A DNA stretch of 64,000 nt from Ixodes scapularis (taxonomy: Eukaryota > Arthropoda > Arachnida > Ixodida > Ixodidae): contig NW_024609836.1 of NCBI RefSeq assembly GCF_016920785.2, positions 62,413,930-62,477,929 of the forward strand, given 5' to 3'. The translations under genes and the position numbers were made by a program. The notes beneath the pieces are model-generated. The model saw only the letters and a list, made by a program, of their open reading frames with translations, did no database searches and had not been told where the DNA came from. This document shows positions 11,775 to 20,960 of this stretch, piece by piece (the first letter of the stretch is position 1; each line of letters starts with the position of its first letter).

Positions 11775-12429
11775 CAACGTGTCACACGGGCCGAAGAAAG
11801 TAGTCCTCCCAGGAGGTGCATTTTCCGCATATAGGAACCGATCGCATTTTCAGTACACGGAGTGCATGTAAACGGCGTTCTCGGGTGTTCCTGTGCGAGG
11901 CGTTTCTCGGAAGTCGAGCTTCACACAATCCGGAAGCCGCGACGCTAGAGGTGGGGCCAATGTCCGTCCAAATGACACCGACGCAACCGCAGCTGCAAGA
12001 GCCGCACAATCTCTTCGGGGAAATTCTTGGAGAGGGGTGAGAGGGGGGTCGAAGCGTATAGTCCACAATTCCGCGAAGCCCGAAATGAGGTGTGGGTAAT
12101 TTGGCAGCGCCGACGCAAACTCGTCCGCGTGCGTTTGTGTCGCTTCTGATCGTGGGTGCATCTTCTCTTGCGCGAAAATCCGTTTTTTAGGTTTGTGCTT
12201 TCTTTTTTACATTTTTGGTGCGTTGCTTAACTCTGTGCAAACTCTACAATCACATCGACCTTTTTTTTTTTTTTTTTTTTTTTTTTGCGGGCTTGAAGAT
12301 GGGGCAACGACACGCCGTTTTCACCCCGCCACAAATTATAGTCACTAGAAGAACGAAAACACAGTTTGTAAACTGTCTGAGAGGTATTTATTCCTTGTAT
12401 GATGATCCTGCGATATTGGTCATGCAGAC

Positions 12430-12480
12430 TCTGCAAACATGGTCGAAGCATATACATATGTATGAAGCAAACCTACTACA
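12430..12480 (+). repeat. Short dispersed repeat (copy 1 of 3)
   Basis: The words 'TATGTATGAAGCAAAC' and surrounding bases recur on the minus strand at about 28845-28895 and, more diverged, at about 63590-63650 ('AAGAAGCAAACATGC'). The family is not recognised. Confidence 0.55.
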
Positions 12481-12492
12481 AACGCGTCTGAG

Positions 12493-12565
12493 GTGCGTCC
12501 GCGGAATATTCTGAAAATGTCCGCGGATAAATCCGAAAACGTCCGCGGAGAATTCTCAAAATCAT
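12493..12565. repeat. Tandem repeat, three ~22-24-bp units
   Basis: 'GTCCGCGGA' begins each of three units (about 12498, 12520 and 12542), followed by 'ATATTCTGAAAAT', 'TAAATCCGAAAAC' and 'GAATTCTCAAAATC'. CGCGG-containing units in AT-rich surroundings stand out. Confidence 0.75.
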
Positions 12566-13472
12566 GCCTGTAGCGAAAACCGCGTCTCTCGTATGATGCA
12601 TGAACAGTGAGTGGGACTGAGGTTCGAGAGACGCGCCCTGCCGTTTTTATCCGTGGCAGTGACCATATGGCGACTATGTAAGGAGTGTTCCCCCCTCCCC
12701 CATGCGCGTGAGAGCAGTGTTCGTCGGTTGTTGTTGTTGTTGTTCGCCTAATGGCGACGAGATTAGCAGAGAGTGTTCTCAATAGAAGTTGAGGTCGCCC
12801 TTACCAGGAATTCTTCGGGCAACCGTCGAGGTCAAACCTGAGCGAGGCACGTACGAAAAAACAAATGGGTGAACGTGATATATCTCCGATCTATATAATT
12901 GTGCAAACAATCCGGGCGTAATTCCCGGATAATTGTACGCGCATTGATCTTCGCTTTCGGTGCGTTTATTTAAACGTCCGTTTTATTTATTTTTTTTTTT
13001 TTTTCATGTGTCTCTTGTAGTACGGCCCGGCCCAACTGGGCGGAATGCAGTTGTAGTTTCTCTTATGTTCTTTCGGGGCAGCCTATATCGTGCAGTTCGT
13101 ATTCGCTCATAATTTTTGTTATCTCTCTTATTTAGTCCCGCTCATAGAGGAACACTTGACCGTCTGTCTGGACTTGCGGGTTTTCCTTCTGTTTCTGTTT
13201 TGTTCGGTGTCGGGTTTTGACCATGTTGAATGTTGCTGTCGGTGCGTTTTAATGCAGCACTTTATTCTTATACCTAGAATACCTCAGACTGGGCGAGCGA
13301 CCTTTTCGCGCCGTGGCGTCACAGTGGAAGCTAGGGGAGGGGGCCTACTTAAATGGTCAGCTGCCGAACTCCAGCGCCGCGAACCAACTACGCGTTTCCG
13401 AGTTTTTAGTGCAAAATCGCATTCTTACCGAGTCAAACTCAGAATTCCCGAGCGTCTGTCGCCCTCCGTGGC
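12566..13472. other. Intergenic sequence, no gene seen
   Basis: It contains a T run at 12989-13004 followed by a splice-acceptor-like 'CTCTTGTAG' at 13012-13020, but the following sequence does not extend into a convincing exon. No recognised domain. Confidence 0.4.
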
Positions 13473-13499
13473 TATATATATATATATATATATATATAT
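13473..13499. repeat. (TA)n microsatellite
   Basis: 27 bases of TA. A T run (about 13544-13572) follows shortly after. Confidence 0.95.
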
Positions 13500-13618
13500 C
13501 TACCCATGGTTGGTCCTGAGAAATTGTTTTCTCGCCCTTCCTCATTTTTTTTTTTTTTTTTTTTTTTTTTTTGCCACCGTGTCAAAGTGGCGGGCTTCCA
13601 GCTTTCACTGCAACATTA

Positions 13619-13663
13619 GGACCTGATGAAGAGCGGTCCCCGCTCGGAAAGTCGTCCAATAAA
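13619..13663 (+). ncRNA. Hammerhead-like hairpin followed by AATAAA, resembling a Penelope-like 3' tail
   Basis: CTGATGA (13623-13629) is followed by a 6-bp stem, GAGCGG (13631-13636) with CCGCTC (13640-13645), then GAAA (13647-13650) and GTC (13651-13653). The flanking GGAC (13619-13622) can pair with GTCC (13654-13657), and AATAAA follows at once (13658-13663). CTGATGA, stem II and GAAA are the hammerhead ribozyme core, and such motifs are known in Penelope-like elements. Stem III is essentially missing, so activity is doubtful. The alternative is a Penelope 3' UTR hairpin without catalysis. I did not recognise coding sequence upstream. Confidence 0.4.
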
Positions 13664-13694
13664 TACGTTTTAAAGCATTTACCTCTTTCTTACG

Positions 13695-13712
13695 ATATAT
13701 ATATATATATAT
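13695..13712. repeat. (TA)n tract at the edge of a MITE copy
   Basis: A short TA tract directly abuts CAGGGTGTTTTGC at 13714, as expected for an element that inserts at TA. Confidence 0.85.
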
Positions 13713-13713
13713 G

Positions 13714-13960
13714 CAGGGTGTTTTGCTTTTTTTAGATTTACAGATTTGTTTTAAAAAAAGCCGTGAAAGTTAAACATATGCGGTTTGTGCAGGTGAGTCA
13801 TACGGCCAGGGGGACATTATATGGGTGGAAAATCTTTGCGATAAGCTGGATAATTAATTAAAATGTGTTAATTAACTTTTTAATTAGTGAAACTAGACAT
13901 ATGGTTCCAATTAGAAACCCACTGAGCGTTATTGATAACCCCTAAATCAACTTTTTTTAG
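13714..13960. mobile_element. MITE copy related to 15124-15392 (right end not found)
   Basis: It shares 'TGCGGTTTGTG', 'TACGGCCAGGGGGAC' and 'TTATATGGG' with the complete copy at 15124-15392. It begins CAGGGTGTTTTGC next to TA. The right terminus is not clear, so it is probably truncated or diverged. Confidence 0.65.
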
Positions 13961-14031
13961 AACGACTTGAAGCTCGTGAGAAACTCAGGGGCGCACCAAG
14001 GTTACTCCTCGTGAAGCAGACGCAAAGCTAG

Positions 14032-14075
14032 CAGTGGCGGAACGCGGATGATCAGATCATTTTCGCGTTCCGCCA

Positions 14076-14078
<3 letters not shown>
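14032..14078. repeat. Perfect 15-bp hairpin next to a long TA tract
   Basis: CAGTGGCGGAACGCG at the left pairs perfectly with CGCGTTCCGCCACTG at the right around a 17-base loop. The loop contains the palindrome ATGATCAGATCAT. CAGTGGCGG..CCGCCACTG ends resemble very short MITE termini. The right end touches the TA microsatellite. Confidence 0.85.

Positions 14079-14155
<77 letters not shown>
14079..14155. repeat. (TA)n microsatellite
   Basis: A pure TA tract of about 77 bases. Open frames across it are artefacts. Confidence 0.95.
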
Positions 14156-14156
<1 letters not shown>

Positions 14157-14369
14157 CTTACAATAGAGGAAATATTAAAGATGGAATTAAGAGTCACAGG
14201 CCAATAGGTTACTTTTAGATGGCCTAGCACTGCACTGTACAAAACAAAGCGCGTTATCGTACCCGTCCCGTGTTGACTACGTGTAATTATGAGCCCCCAA
14301 CAACGACGTTCCCTCCCTTCAGCGTGTGTAACCTCGGTTTCGTCGAGAAAAACAAAAATAATAATAAAA

Positions 14370-14545
14370 AAAAAAAAAACTACGAGGCTACGTTTCGAAA
14401 GAAAACAAAAATGCCGCACTCCGTGCAGGGAACACGGATATTGAATATGAGCGCCGACTGTGTTTCTCATAAAATGCAATTCCCCTTGATATGGCGGTTT
14501 GATCCACAAATCGAAATACAGCTGCACATTTTTGTTTTTATTTTA
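14370..14545. repeat. Dispersed repeat shared with 26630-26830
   Basis: 'GGTTTGATCCACAAATCGAA' here matches 'GGTTTGATCGATAGATCGAA' near 26785. The minus-strand translations of both begin LYFDL.IKP, and similarity continues weakly toward the other end. The family is unknown. Confidence 0.5.
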
Positions 14546-15123
14546 TCTTAGCATAGCAGCGGGAGTATAGTCTCAGTGTCAGATCAACACCGTTCCCAGA
14601 ACTAATTTACCGGCGAGTTAGCGGTTAGGCGCGTGGGAAAAACAGCTTCAGTAAACACGAAAAAAAAATATAAAGTTCTGATCTAGTGGGTGTGTCTATG
14701 ACACGTCTTCAGCTCACACAAAATAACAAAATGCACTTATCGTTTTCGGAATAAAAAGAAACTAAAACTCAAAACGGGTCGAGGACGAACGGAGCGGGCG
14801 AGCGCGAGGAGACGGGATCCTCGACGATGCGCTGAAATGCTCAAGACCGATGCGAGTCATCCGAGGAATCATCAGCGGAATGACGAAGTACCTCTCGTCG
14901 ACATCACGCACGCAGAAATGCACGCGCGTACAAACAAACACAACATTCTTTCGCCCACTCTTTTATCTATATGCTTTCTTTTTTTAGTTTTTCAACTTTG
15001 CTAAGTGAAAAAAAAACGTCACATCCAAGACGACCCGTGTGGGAGCCGACAAAGGTAAAGAAAAGACTCCCAAATAAACAAGGGAGGAAGAATAGATGCT
15101 GCGTAACTTAGCTCCAACCTATA

Positions 15124-15392
15124 CAGGCTGTTTGGTTTTAATTTATACAGATTGATTACAAAGTATTCGTTAAAGGTACAATAATGCGGTTTGTGTGGGT
15201 GAGCTGTACGGCCAGGGGGACGTTATATGGGCGTCTAATCTTCTTATTAAGTAGAACAATTAACTAAAACAGTTCATTGACTATTTAGTTGTCTCCCTGG
15301 ACGTATAACTCATCTTCACAAACCGCATTAGTGTACCTTTTACAGATTTTTTTTTTTAAACAAGCCTGCTCGAATCGAAATTAGACAACCTG
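15124..15392. mobile_element. Palindromic MITE with TA target duplication
   Basis: The ends are CAGGCTGTTTGG and, on the minus strand, CAGGTTGTCTAA, each flanked by TA (15122-15123 and 15393-15394). The arms are inverted copies of roughly 130 bases sharing 'GGTACA.TAATGCGGTTTGTG' and 'CGT.CAGGG.GAC'. TA duplication is typical of Tc1/mariner-type and several MITE families. There is no coding capacity. Confidence 0.85.
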
Positions 15393-15660
15393 TATATCCC
15401 GAAGCGTAAACAAAATAACGTGAACAGGCTAGAAGGTAAAAACGTAAAACGCGCGCCCAACAAAGATAGTATTTTTTTTTTTAATAAATAATGATGTCAC
15501 GTTTATAGTTGATTTGCTACACGAGGAAAGGAAGAAAAAAGCTATATAATAACATAGTGAAGGGTCAAATACACACGAAGTTGATATCCTTTACCTCACA
15601 GTGATGATGGCAGCAAGGGATAAGACGCACTTGCAAACAAAACAAAAAGATAAAAAAACG

Positions 15661-15732
15661 CGCACACACACACACGCACAAACACAGAGATACACGCAAC
15701 CAGACACCCACACACATACACACGCACACAGG
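15661..15732. repeat. CA-rich simple sequence
   Basis: Interrupted (CA)n tract. Minus-strand frames over it are Cys/Val-rich artefacts. Confidence 0.9.
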
Positions 15733-15873
15733 CACCGGGGGCAGCGGACGGACGGATGAGACGGACAAAAAGAAAACGGTAAAAAGAGAAACTAGGGTTC
15801 AAAGAGGCTCATGAGAACCACTGCGGCAGGTCCTTTCAACTCGTCACGCGAACACATATATGTGTCCATCACG

Positions 15874-16974
15874 CACTTCACTTCCTTCTTACACTTTCTC
15901 GATTTCTCTTCCTGCAAGACAGGCAAGAAGGCGCTCACTGCGAAACACGCATCCTGACGTTTCCCCCACCATACACGCACACTGGCGAAAGCACATATAA
16001 CACGCACGGGGAAGTGTGTAGACGAGGGAGGCGAGTCAGTTGACCGAGAACGAACGGTTGCAGCGGGAACGGGTTTTGTCCAAGAGAAGCTGCATGACTA
16101 GAACGAGTTGGCAACCCCGGCGGTCGACTCTTGATTCCAGACGACAGACTGGCCCGGGTCGAATACCCCCGACTGCGATGATTTTCTAACAGCAGAGTAA
16201 CAGACGGAGAGGAGACATTCTAAGATATGGTACAGTAAGCACTATATGAGGCTCCAGCAAAACGGGCGGTACACGAAAACTTCTACCGAACGGAGTCCCT
16301 GCAAAGGTTCCGGGAGGCGGACCATCGTAAAACATCGCCGCGGTGATGCGGGAAACGACATGGAGGAAGCAGACGACGACTACCCAACGCCATAACTGCG
16401 AACCAAAAACATAAAAGTCGAAAGCTGCGAAGAAAAAAAAAGTCCAAAACAAAAATCTCGATGTATACATGCACACAATACGGACACCGCAGGGCGCAAG
16501 AAATGAAAGGAAGAAAAACCAAAAAAAGAAGAAAGGTATCAACGAGTAAAACACCTCGGCAATATGACATGCGCAAAGAGAGGAAGAGAAGCCCTAGGCG
16601 AGCGCGTCGTCACGAGCTGAGCCATACAAGACCACACGTCCGAAGAATGGACGGCAGCGGAGGATGGGACTGCATGGGCGTGCTGCTCTCCATTTCACCT
16701 TATACGATGGCCCAAGAGGACCACACTACCAGACATCCAAGCCGATCCAGCGCTGTGAACATTTATCCCGTGATGACGTGCCCCCAGAGTCGCTGTGGCC
16801 CTCCCCAAGGCACAGGAAGTTTGTGCTCACAAGCTTCCTGCACTCTTGAAAGTCACGTCACACTTACGCGGCATTCGATTGGCTGGGATGGGCTCGTAAC
16901 GTCCACAGCGGTCCATCTTAAGGCGAAAAGCTGAATAAAGCCGCTCGGACGGTCGCACGGGGCTGAGAAGGTGT
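15874..16974. other. Intergenic sequence, no gene seen
   Basis: Long overlapping frames on both strands (for example 16186-16554 on minus, 16461-16934 on plus) are low-complexity or contradictory. The part around 16880-16935 ('GGGCTCGTAACGTCCAC') resembles 605-660. No domain recognised. Confidence 0.4.
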
Positions 16975-17807
16975 ACGAGGAAGGGGATCCGGCCAACTCG
17001 TCGAAAGCCAACTCGTCGACGGCCAACTCGTTGACGGCCCATTCGTCAAATAGGGCAATTCGTATTAGGGCAATTCGTCGAAGGGAAACTTGTCGAAAGG
17101 GAAAATTTGTCGAAAGGCGATTCGTCGAATGCGTTGAATGACAGTCCAAGGTAAAAGTTCGTGGTTCCTTTTTATAATTTGACCTAAATTTTTATTTGTG
17201 TTTGGACTAGGGTCAGCGCCTTTGTTAAGTCACAATATTGAAAGAAAAATTACAAGAAGGCAAAGACAGGAGAGGACCTTTAGACAAGTTGAAAAATGTG
17301 TCATCTCAGGATCGTCCCTTTGTTACCTTTTTTTATTACTTATTTTGTAATGAGCCGCCGCGAACTGTCGCCGCGAAGCCGCGTCAACTGATGGGCCGGG
17401 TAGGCCGGGTAGGTCAACACGCGCCCCAGTGATACACGAGCGACGTAGTGACCCTGCCCCACTGCACCATGAAAGTGGCGAAAGCGGCAAGTTGTTACCT
17501 TCGACAAGAAAAAGCAGACTGGAGGTGAGATTTTTATGGAGAGCCAATTGTACACATTTTTTTTTACGAAAAAGTCACAGATAGAAGACAGAACACGGAT
17601 TATTATAGGGCAATATTTGCTTTTAAATATAAAGAAAAAAAATTATATATTTGGCTTTAAAAAAGCGGCGACCAGTTGGCCTCTTCGACGACTTTTCCTT
17701 CGACGAGTTGCCCTATGACGAATGGGCCTATTCGACGAATGGGTCGCCGACGAGTTGGCCGTCGACAAGTTGGCTTTCGACAAGTTGGCCTAGACCCACG
17801 AGGAAGG
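16975..17807. mobile_element. Foldback element with short-repeat arms and perfect 10-bp TSD (MULE/FB-like)
   Basis: The direct repeat ACGAGGAAGG stands at 16975-16984 and 17798-17807, so the element proper is 16985-17797 (813 bp). The ends read GGATCCGGCCAACT and, on the minus strand, GGGTCTAGGCCAACT. Each arm (about 140 bases: 16985-17131 and about 17655-17797) is built from imperfect units of the type 'GGCCAACTCGTCGA' or 'GGGCAATTCGTCGA'. Arms made of short repeats with a 9-10-bp TSD are like Drosophila FB and Mutator-like foldback elements. The middle carries no transposase but contains a fragment (about 17360-17500, minus strand) related to 42756-43021. Confidence 0.88.
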
Positions 17808-18108
17808 AAGCCTCTCGGAGGGGGCAACACCCGACCTCGGAAGCCGAAGGACTCGCACGTCGACGGTCACGAACACACACACACACACGCACGGCAGACA
17901 AACAGAGAAGGCGCTCAACCTGGAGGCAAGCCGTGTCCATGCACGCCAGCGACTCTCGGGCGGTCGCTCGTAAATATGCTCTCTGCACCAGGGCCCATAT
18001 ACACGTCACGCAGGCCCGTATGAAGCCTCGGGCGGTGTCTGCGCTAGCGGGCACGGAGTGGGCTTAGTTCTTCTCTACGACATTTTTCCCGCGGTGTTTC
18101 GGTACATA
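17808..18108. other. Intergenic sequence between two transposons
   Basis: GC-rich, with a short CA tract near 17874-17889. Frames open on both strands; no domain recognised. Confidence 0.4.
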
Positions 18109-18565
18109 GTCCGGAGCAGACTTGTACGTAATCCGTTACAAGTAACGGAATTACTTGTAATCCCTTACATTTATCGGTAATTTAGTAACGGAATAATTAC
18201 ATATTTTCTAGAGTAATTTTAAAGTAATTCCCTTACATTTTTGACGTAACGGATTCCTTGTAATCCGTTACTTTTTCTTAAGGTCAACCCCCCCTCCCCC
18301 CTCCCCAATTCTAAATATTTTTTTTTTCATTTTTGTAAAGTCGAGCGCAGTGACACTGTCACGCGAATCGACCAGCGCAAAGGGAGGCTTGGCACTCTTC
18401 AGTTCCGCAAACCCCTTTCTTTGCAACACCAAGCCCCTGTATCTATCTTTTTTTTTTTTTTTAGACCCTAACATCAATGGAAAAAAAAACAAATAAACAA
18501 TTCTACAAAAAAAAAAAGGGGGGGGGGGGGGCAAGTCATTTCCGCTTTTTTTTATTTCCTTTTTT

Positions 18566-18605
18566 TGGTGTCATCCTCTCCCCGAAGACGGGGAGAGGAC
18601 ACCAA
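18566..18605. repeat. Hairpin inside the hAT element
   Basis: 'CCTCTCCCC' pairs with 'GGGGAGAGG' over a 6-base loop. After a 3-base bulge, 'TTGGTGT' pairs with 'ACACCAA'. It may be a structured spot or a tiny insertion. Confidence 0.7.
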
Positions 18606-19575
18606 GTGATTGTGCGCCTCTTCGAGAAGCTCCAGGTGGTAAGTGCACTGAAAAGAATTAAAAATGTCCTTCTCGGTTATAGTGACTCCGTCTACCCTAC
18701 CATTTTCATAATGTCACAACACGAGACAACGCTCCGTCTACCCTACCCTTTTTGTGAGTCAGCTTTTTGCGAGCACTTATAAAATGGTAATAATCTTCCT
18801 TTCTTCTTCTTCCTGTTTTGCCCCAGCAGGACGCATCTTATCTCAAGCAGATATTTTTACAAATAAAACATAATGGTGGCTGACGTAGACTTGATATTCT
18901 GGGCTTGAGGAGAAAGCGAAATTCGTTAGTGGGGCCATAGCGTGGCTTACTTAGTCCTCTGCCCTTTGCTGGCCGTGGCATCAGCGGACGTCTATCTGGA
19001 GAACACCGGAGTAAACGGCAGTCAGTCCGTGCTCCGTGCGTTTTTGAACGGCACCAAGGAAGGTACACACGACAAACGTGCGTTTACATTTCCTTGTTTT
19101 AACCGACGTTCTAATAGTTGTTATGAGTATCCTTCTTTTTCTTTTATTGCTTATATTTATATACTGGAAACTTTTTTTAATCACCAACGTCTCAAGTGAG
19201 GCTCGAACTGTTCAGAACCAAAGGAAGAAGAATATTGAACCAGACCTTATTTATTATTTAATTATCCCCTTACTGTTACAACTGTGTTTTGCTGTTGATG
19301 ACTTCTACAGCTTCGCGATTTAGACAATGGAGAATTTTAGTAGATCGGTCCGATGACTCCGATAATAATATCCGATACTTCGCCACCGTCTTTGCGTATG
19401 CATAATATCGTTACTGGGTACCGTTATCGCGGGTATCGGAGGTATCGGAAGGATCTACTAAATCTCTCGAATAGCAGGCAACGGCTGCAACGACGAAGCT
19501 CTGCTCTACATTCGAGGTAAATAGCAATTCCCTTGCTTCGCTGAAAAAGCTCAATGCAGAGCATGAAGCATTCGT

Positions 19576-19745
19576 GAGGAACAATATGCCACTCCCATTT
19601 AGTGCCTCAGTTCAAATGGTGTTCAGCGTAGCAGTCGACGTACTGAGCAAGAAATAACGCAAATTGTTCTGAAGAGACTTTCGAGAGCCATCTGTTGCTC
19701 AAAATACTCAAGGTCATTAAAAGGAACAGGTGGCAAGAATAAGAA
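19576..19745 (+). pseudogene. Decayed hAT transposase C-terminal (dimerisation) domain
   Basis: The plus-strand translation around 19576-19658 includes MPLPFSASVQMVFSVAVDV followed by LSKK. This matches the hATC pattern 'LP.S..VER.FS.AG.VLS.KR..L' near the end of hAT transposases. After a stop the frame continues with remnants resembling the next helix ('HLLLK'-like, in shifted frames). Family knowledge: this domain drives transposase dimerisation. Upstream catalytic regions (RNase H-like fold) are not recognisable here, so the gene is dead. Position within the 18117-19946 element and orientation fit. Confidence 0.7.
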
Positions 19746-20111
19746 CTTGAATAACCCTCTTCCCTTTGTCTCTTACTTGAGGACAATAATGTTAAAAGTA
19801 ACGCCACGAATGTAACGGATTACTTTTTGGGGTAACGGTCAGTTACTTTTATGGGAGGGTAATTGTAATTGTAATAAATTACAATTTAGCCTCGAGTAAT
19901 TGTAAATGTAATTCCTTACTATTTTTCAGTAACGTGTACAAGTCTGGTCCGGAGGATCTTGTTAGAATCCCTGCGCTGCCAATGAGACGGCTGCAGTAGG
20001 CAATTAGAACTTTGAAGGTCCAATCACGAAGCAGGAAGGGTGAACATGAGATGCCACGCCACGCGTTTCTTGAGTTGTCGGTAACGTATACCCGTATACG
20101 CCATTGTGGAG

Positions 20112-20213
20112 ATAGCCACTGGGAAAAGAAGAAGATCGCGTGCAATTAAAAAGCCAGATCAGTTCGATTTTGGAATTCGTCAGACGTAGTCGCTTTTCGT
20201 CTGTCCTTCTCTA
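20112..20213 (+). repeat. Direct repeat flanking a gypsy fragment, left copy
   Basis: About 100 bases are nearly identical to 20588-20690, for example 'GCCACTGGGAAAAGAAGAAG' and 'TCGCTTTTCGTCTGTC'. In the right copy the segment is in frame with the gypsy polyprotein fragment; here the same peptide (ATGKRRRSRAIK...) is cut off by stops. See the finding on its origin. Confidence 0.85.
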
Positions 20214-20228
20214 TACATTGGTGACCCG

Positions 20229-20666
20229 TACGTGATGGTTGATGTTTCTGGATACGCAGTAGCAGGGGTGCTGCCACAACGCATCAACAATGAGTGGCTC
20301 CCGCTCGGTTTCTTCTCCGAGAAACTTACACCGACCGAGCAACGATATAGTGCCTTCGGCCGTGAACTCCTCGCGTCTTACCTTACCATCAAACACTTCA
20401 GATTCATCCTGAAAGGACGATCGTTTGTGATCTTTACAGATCACAAGCCACTAACCACTGCCTTCAGATCGTCTAAGGCCACATACTCTCCGAGAGAGAC
20501 GCGACACTTGGCATTCCTAGCTGAATTTTCTACCGGCATTCTGCATATCAAGGGCATCCACAATATACCCGCCGACACCTATGTGGCGATTGCCACTGGG
20601 AAAAGAAGAAGGTCGCGTGCAATTAAAAGGCCAGATCAGTTCGATTATGGAATTCGTCAGATGTAG
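20229..20666 (+). pseudogene. Ty3/gypsy polyprotein fragment: RNase H domain
   Basis: The translation has the gypsy RNase H (RT-RH) hallmarks: 'VDVSGYAVAGVL' near the start, then 'PLGFFSEKLTPTEQRYSAFG', 'RELLASYLTIKHFRFIL', 'FTDHKPLTTAF' and 'HLAFLAEFSTGILHIKG..N'. Family knowledge: this domain follows the reverse transcriptase and degrades RNA in the RNA/DNA hybrid. Both flanks are non-gypsy: there is no reverse transcriptase upstream and no integrase downstream. The first catalytic Asp is present (VDVSG), as are the Glu in GREL and the Asp in TDHK. The fragment ends at a stop at 20664-20666, inside the flanking ~100-bp repeat. It cannot act alone. Confidence 0.9.
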
Positions 20667-20690
20667 TCGCTTTTCGTCTGTCTTTCTCTA
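20588..20690 (+). repeat. Direct repeat flanking a gypsy fragment, right copy
   Basis: Same as 20112-20213. This copy continues the open frame of the RNase H fragment and ends at CTTTCTCTACACC. Confidence 0.85.
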
Positions 20691-20705
20691 CACCATAATA
20701 TCTCC

Positions 20706-20893
20706 ATAGACGCTCGCAAGCAGCCGCTCTTCGAGAGCTAGTCTGGCCACCGTGGATGAAAGACGCTTTGTTTGGGTGCCAGTCTGAAAACCGTGGGTAC
20801 ACCTCAGCAATGCTCGACTAACAGGCGATCTACCCACACCAGCAACAAGGCGGCGGCGCCGAGAGACCATACCTGCAAACGTCTATAGACCAA
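20706..20893. mobile_element. MITE-like element with CTATAGACG-type ends
   Basis: The left end reads CATAGACGCTCGCAAGCAGC. The right end, on the minus strand, reads CTATAGACGTTTGCAGG. Similar ends occur on the elements at 59851-60110 and 60226-60486. The interior 'CAACAAGGCGGCGGCGCC' recurs as 'CAACAAGATGGCGGCGCC' near 21807. Boundaries are approximate. Confidence 0.55.
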
Positions 20894-20960
20894 CTCAGCT
20901 CTTTGACGTCACTCCACTTCGGCGGCGCTGCTGTCGGCACTGCGCACGCGCAGATGCTTC
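20884..20960 (+). repeat. Dispersed repeat shared with 53185-53262
   Basis: 'TATAGACCAACT', 'CTCTTTGACGTCA', 'GGCGGCGCTGCTGTCGGCAC' and 'GCGCAG' occur in the same order at 53185-53262 with small differences. It is probably a MITE half. Confidence 0.7.

Larger units (their letters stand above)
11806..15873 (-). repeat. Long dispersed repeat, minus-strand copy with later insertions
   Basis: This matches 101-2040 in reverse order: block c at about 11806-12160, block b at about 14680-14950 and block a at 15802-15873. The a-to-b distance is nearly the same in both copies (about 0.9 kb), but b-to-c is about 2.5 kb here against about 0.4 kb there. The extra length holds T runs, TA microsatellites, the tandem units at 12495-12565, the hairpin at 14032-14078 and other repeats. 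This supports one ancestral unit later expanded by insertions. Confidence 0.7.
18109..19954 (+). mobile_element. hAT transposon remnant with perfect 8-bp TSD (TAACGG family, copy 1)
   Basis: The element proper is 18117-19946 (1830 bp). The TSD is GTCCGGAG at 18109-18116 and 19947-19954. Terminal inverted repeats are CAGACTTGTAC and GTACAAGTCTG. Subterminal arrays of 'GTAACGGATTACTTGTAAT'-like words lie at 18124-18270 and 19795-19935. The interior carries a decayed hAT transposase C-terminus (see 19576-19745). It is related to the element at 48516-50711. It is not intact: stops, poly-A/T runs and a G-run (18519-18531) break the interior. Confidence 0.92.

Noticed and set aside
12989..13060. 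Exon after a strong pyrimidine tract and CTTGTAG
   Set aside because: The following sequence has no clear donor and no protein-like frame of useful length.
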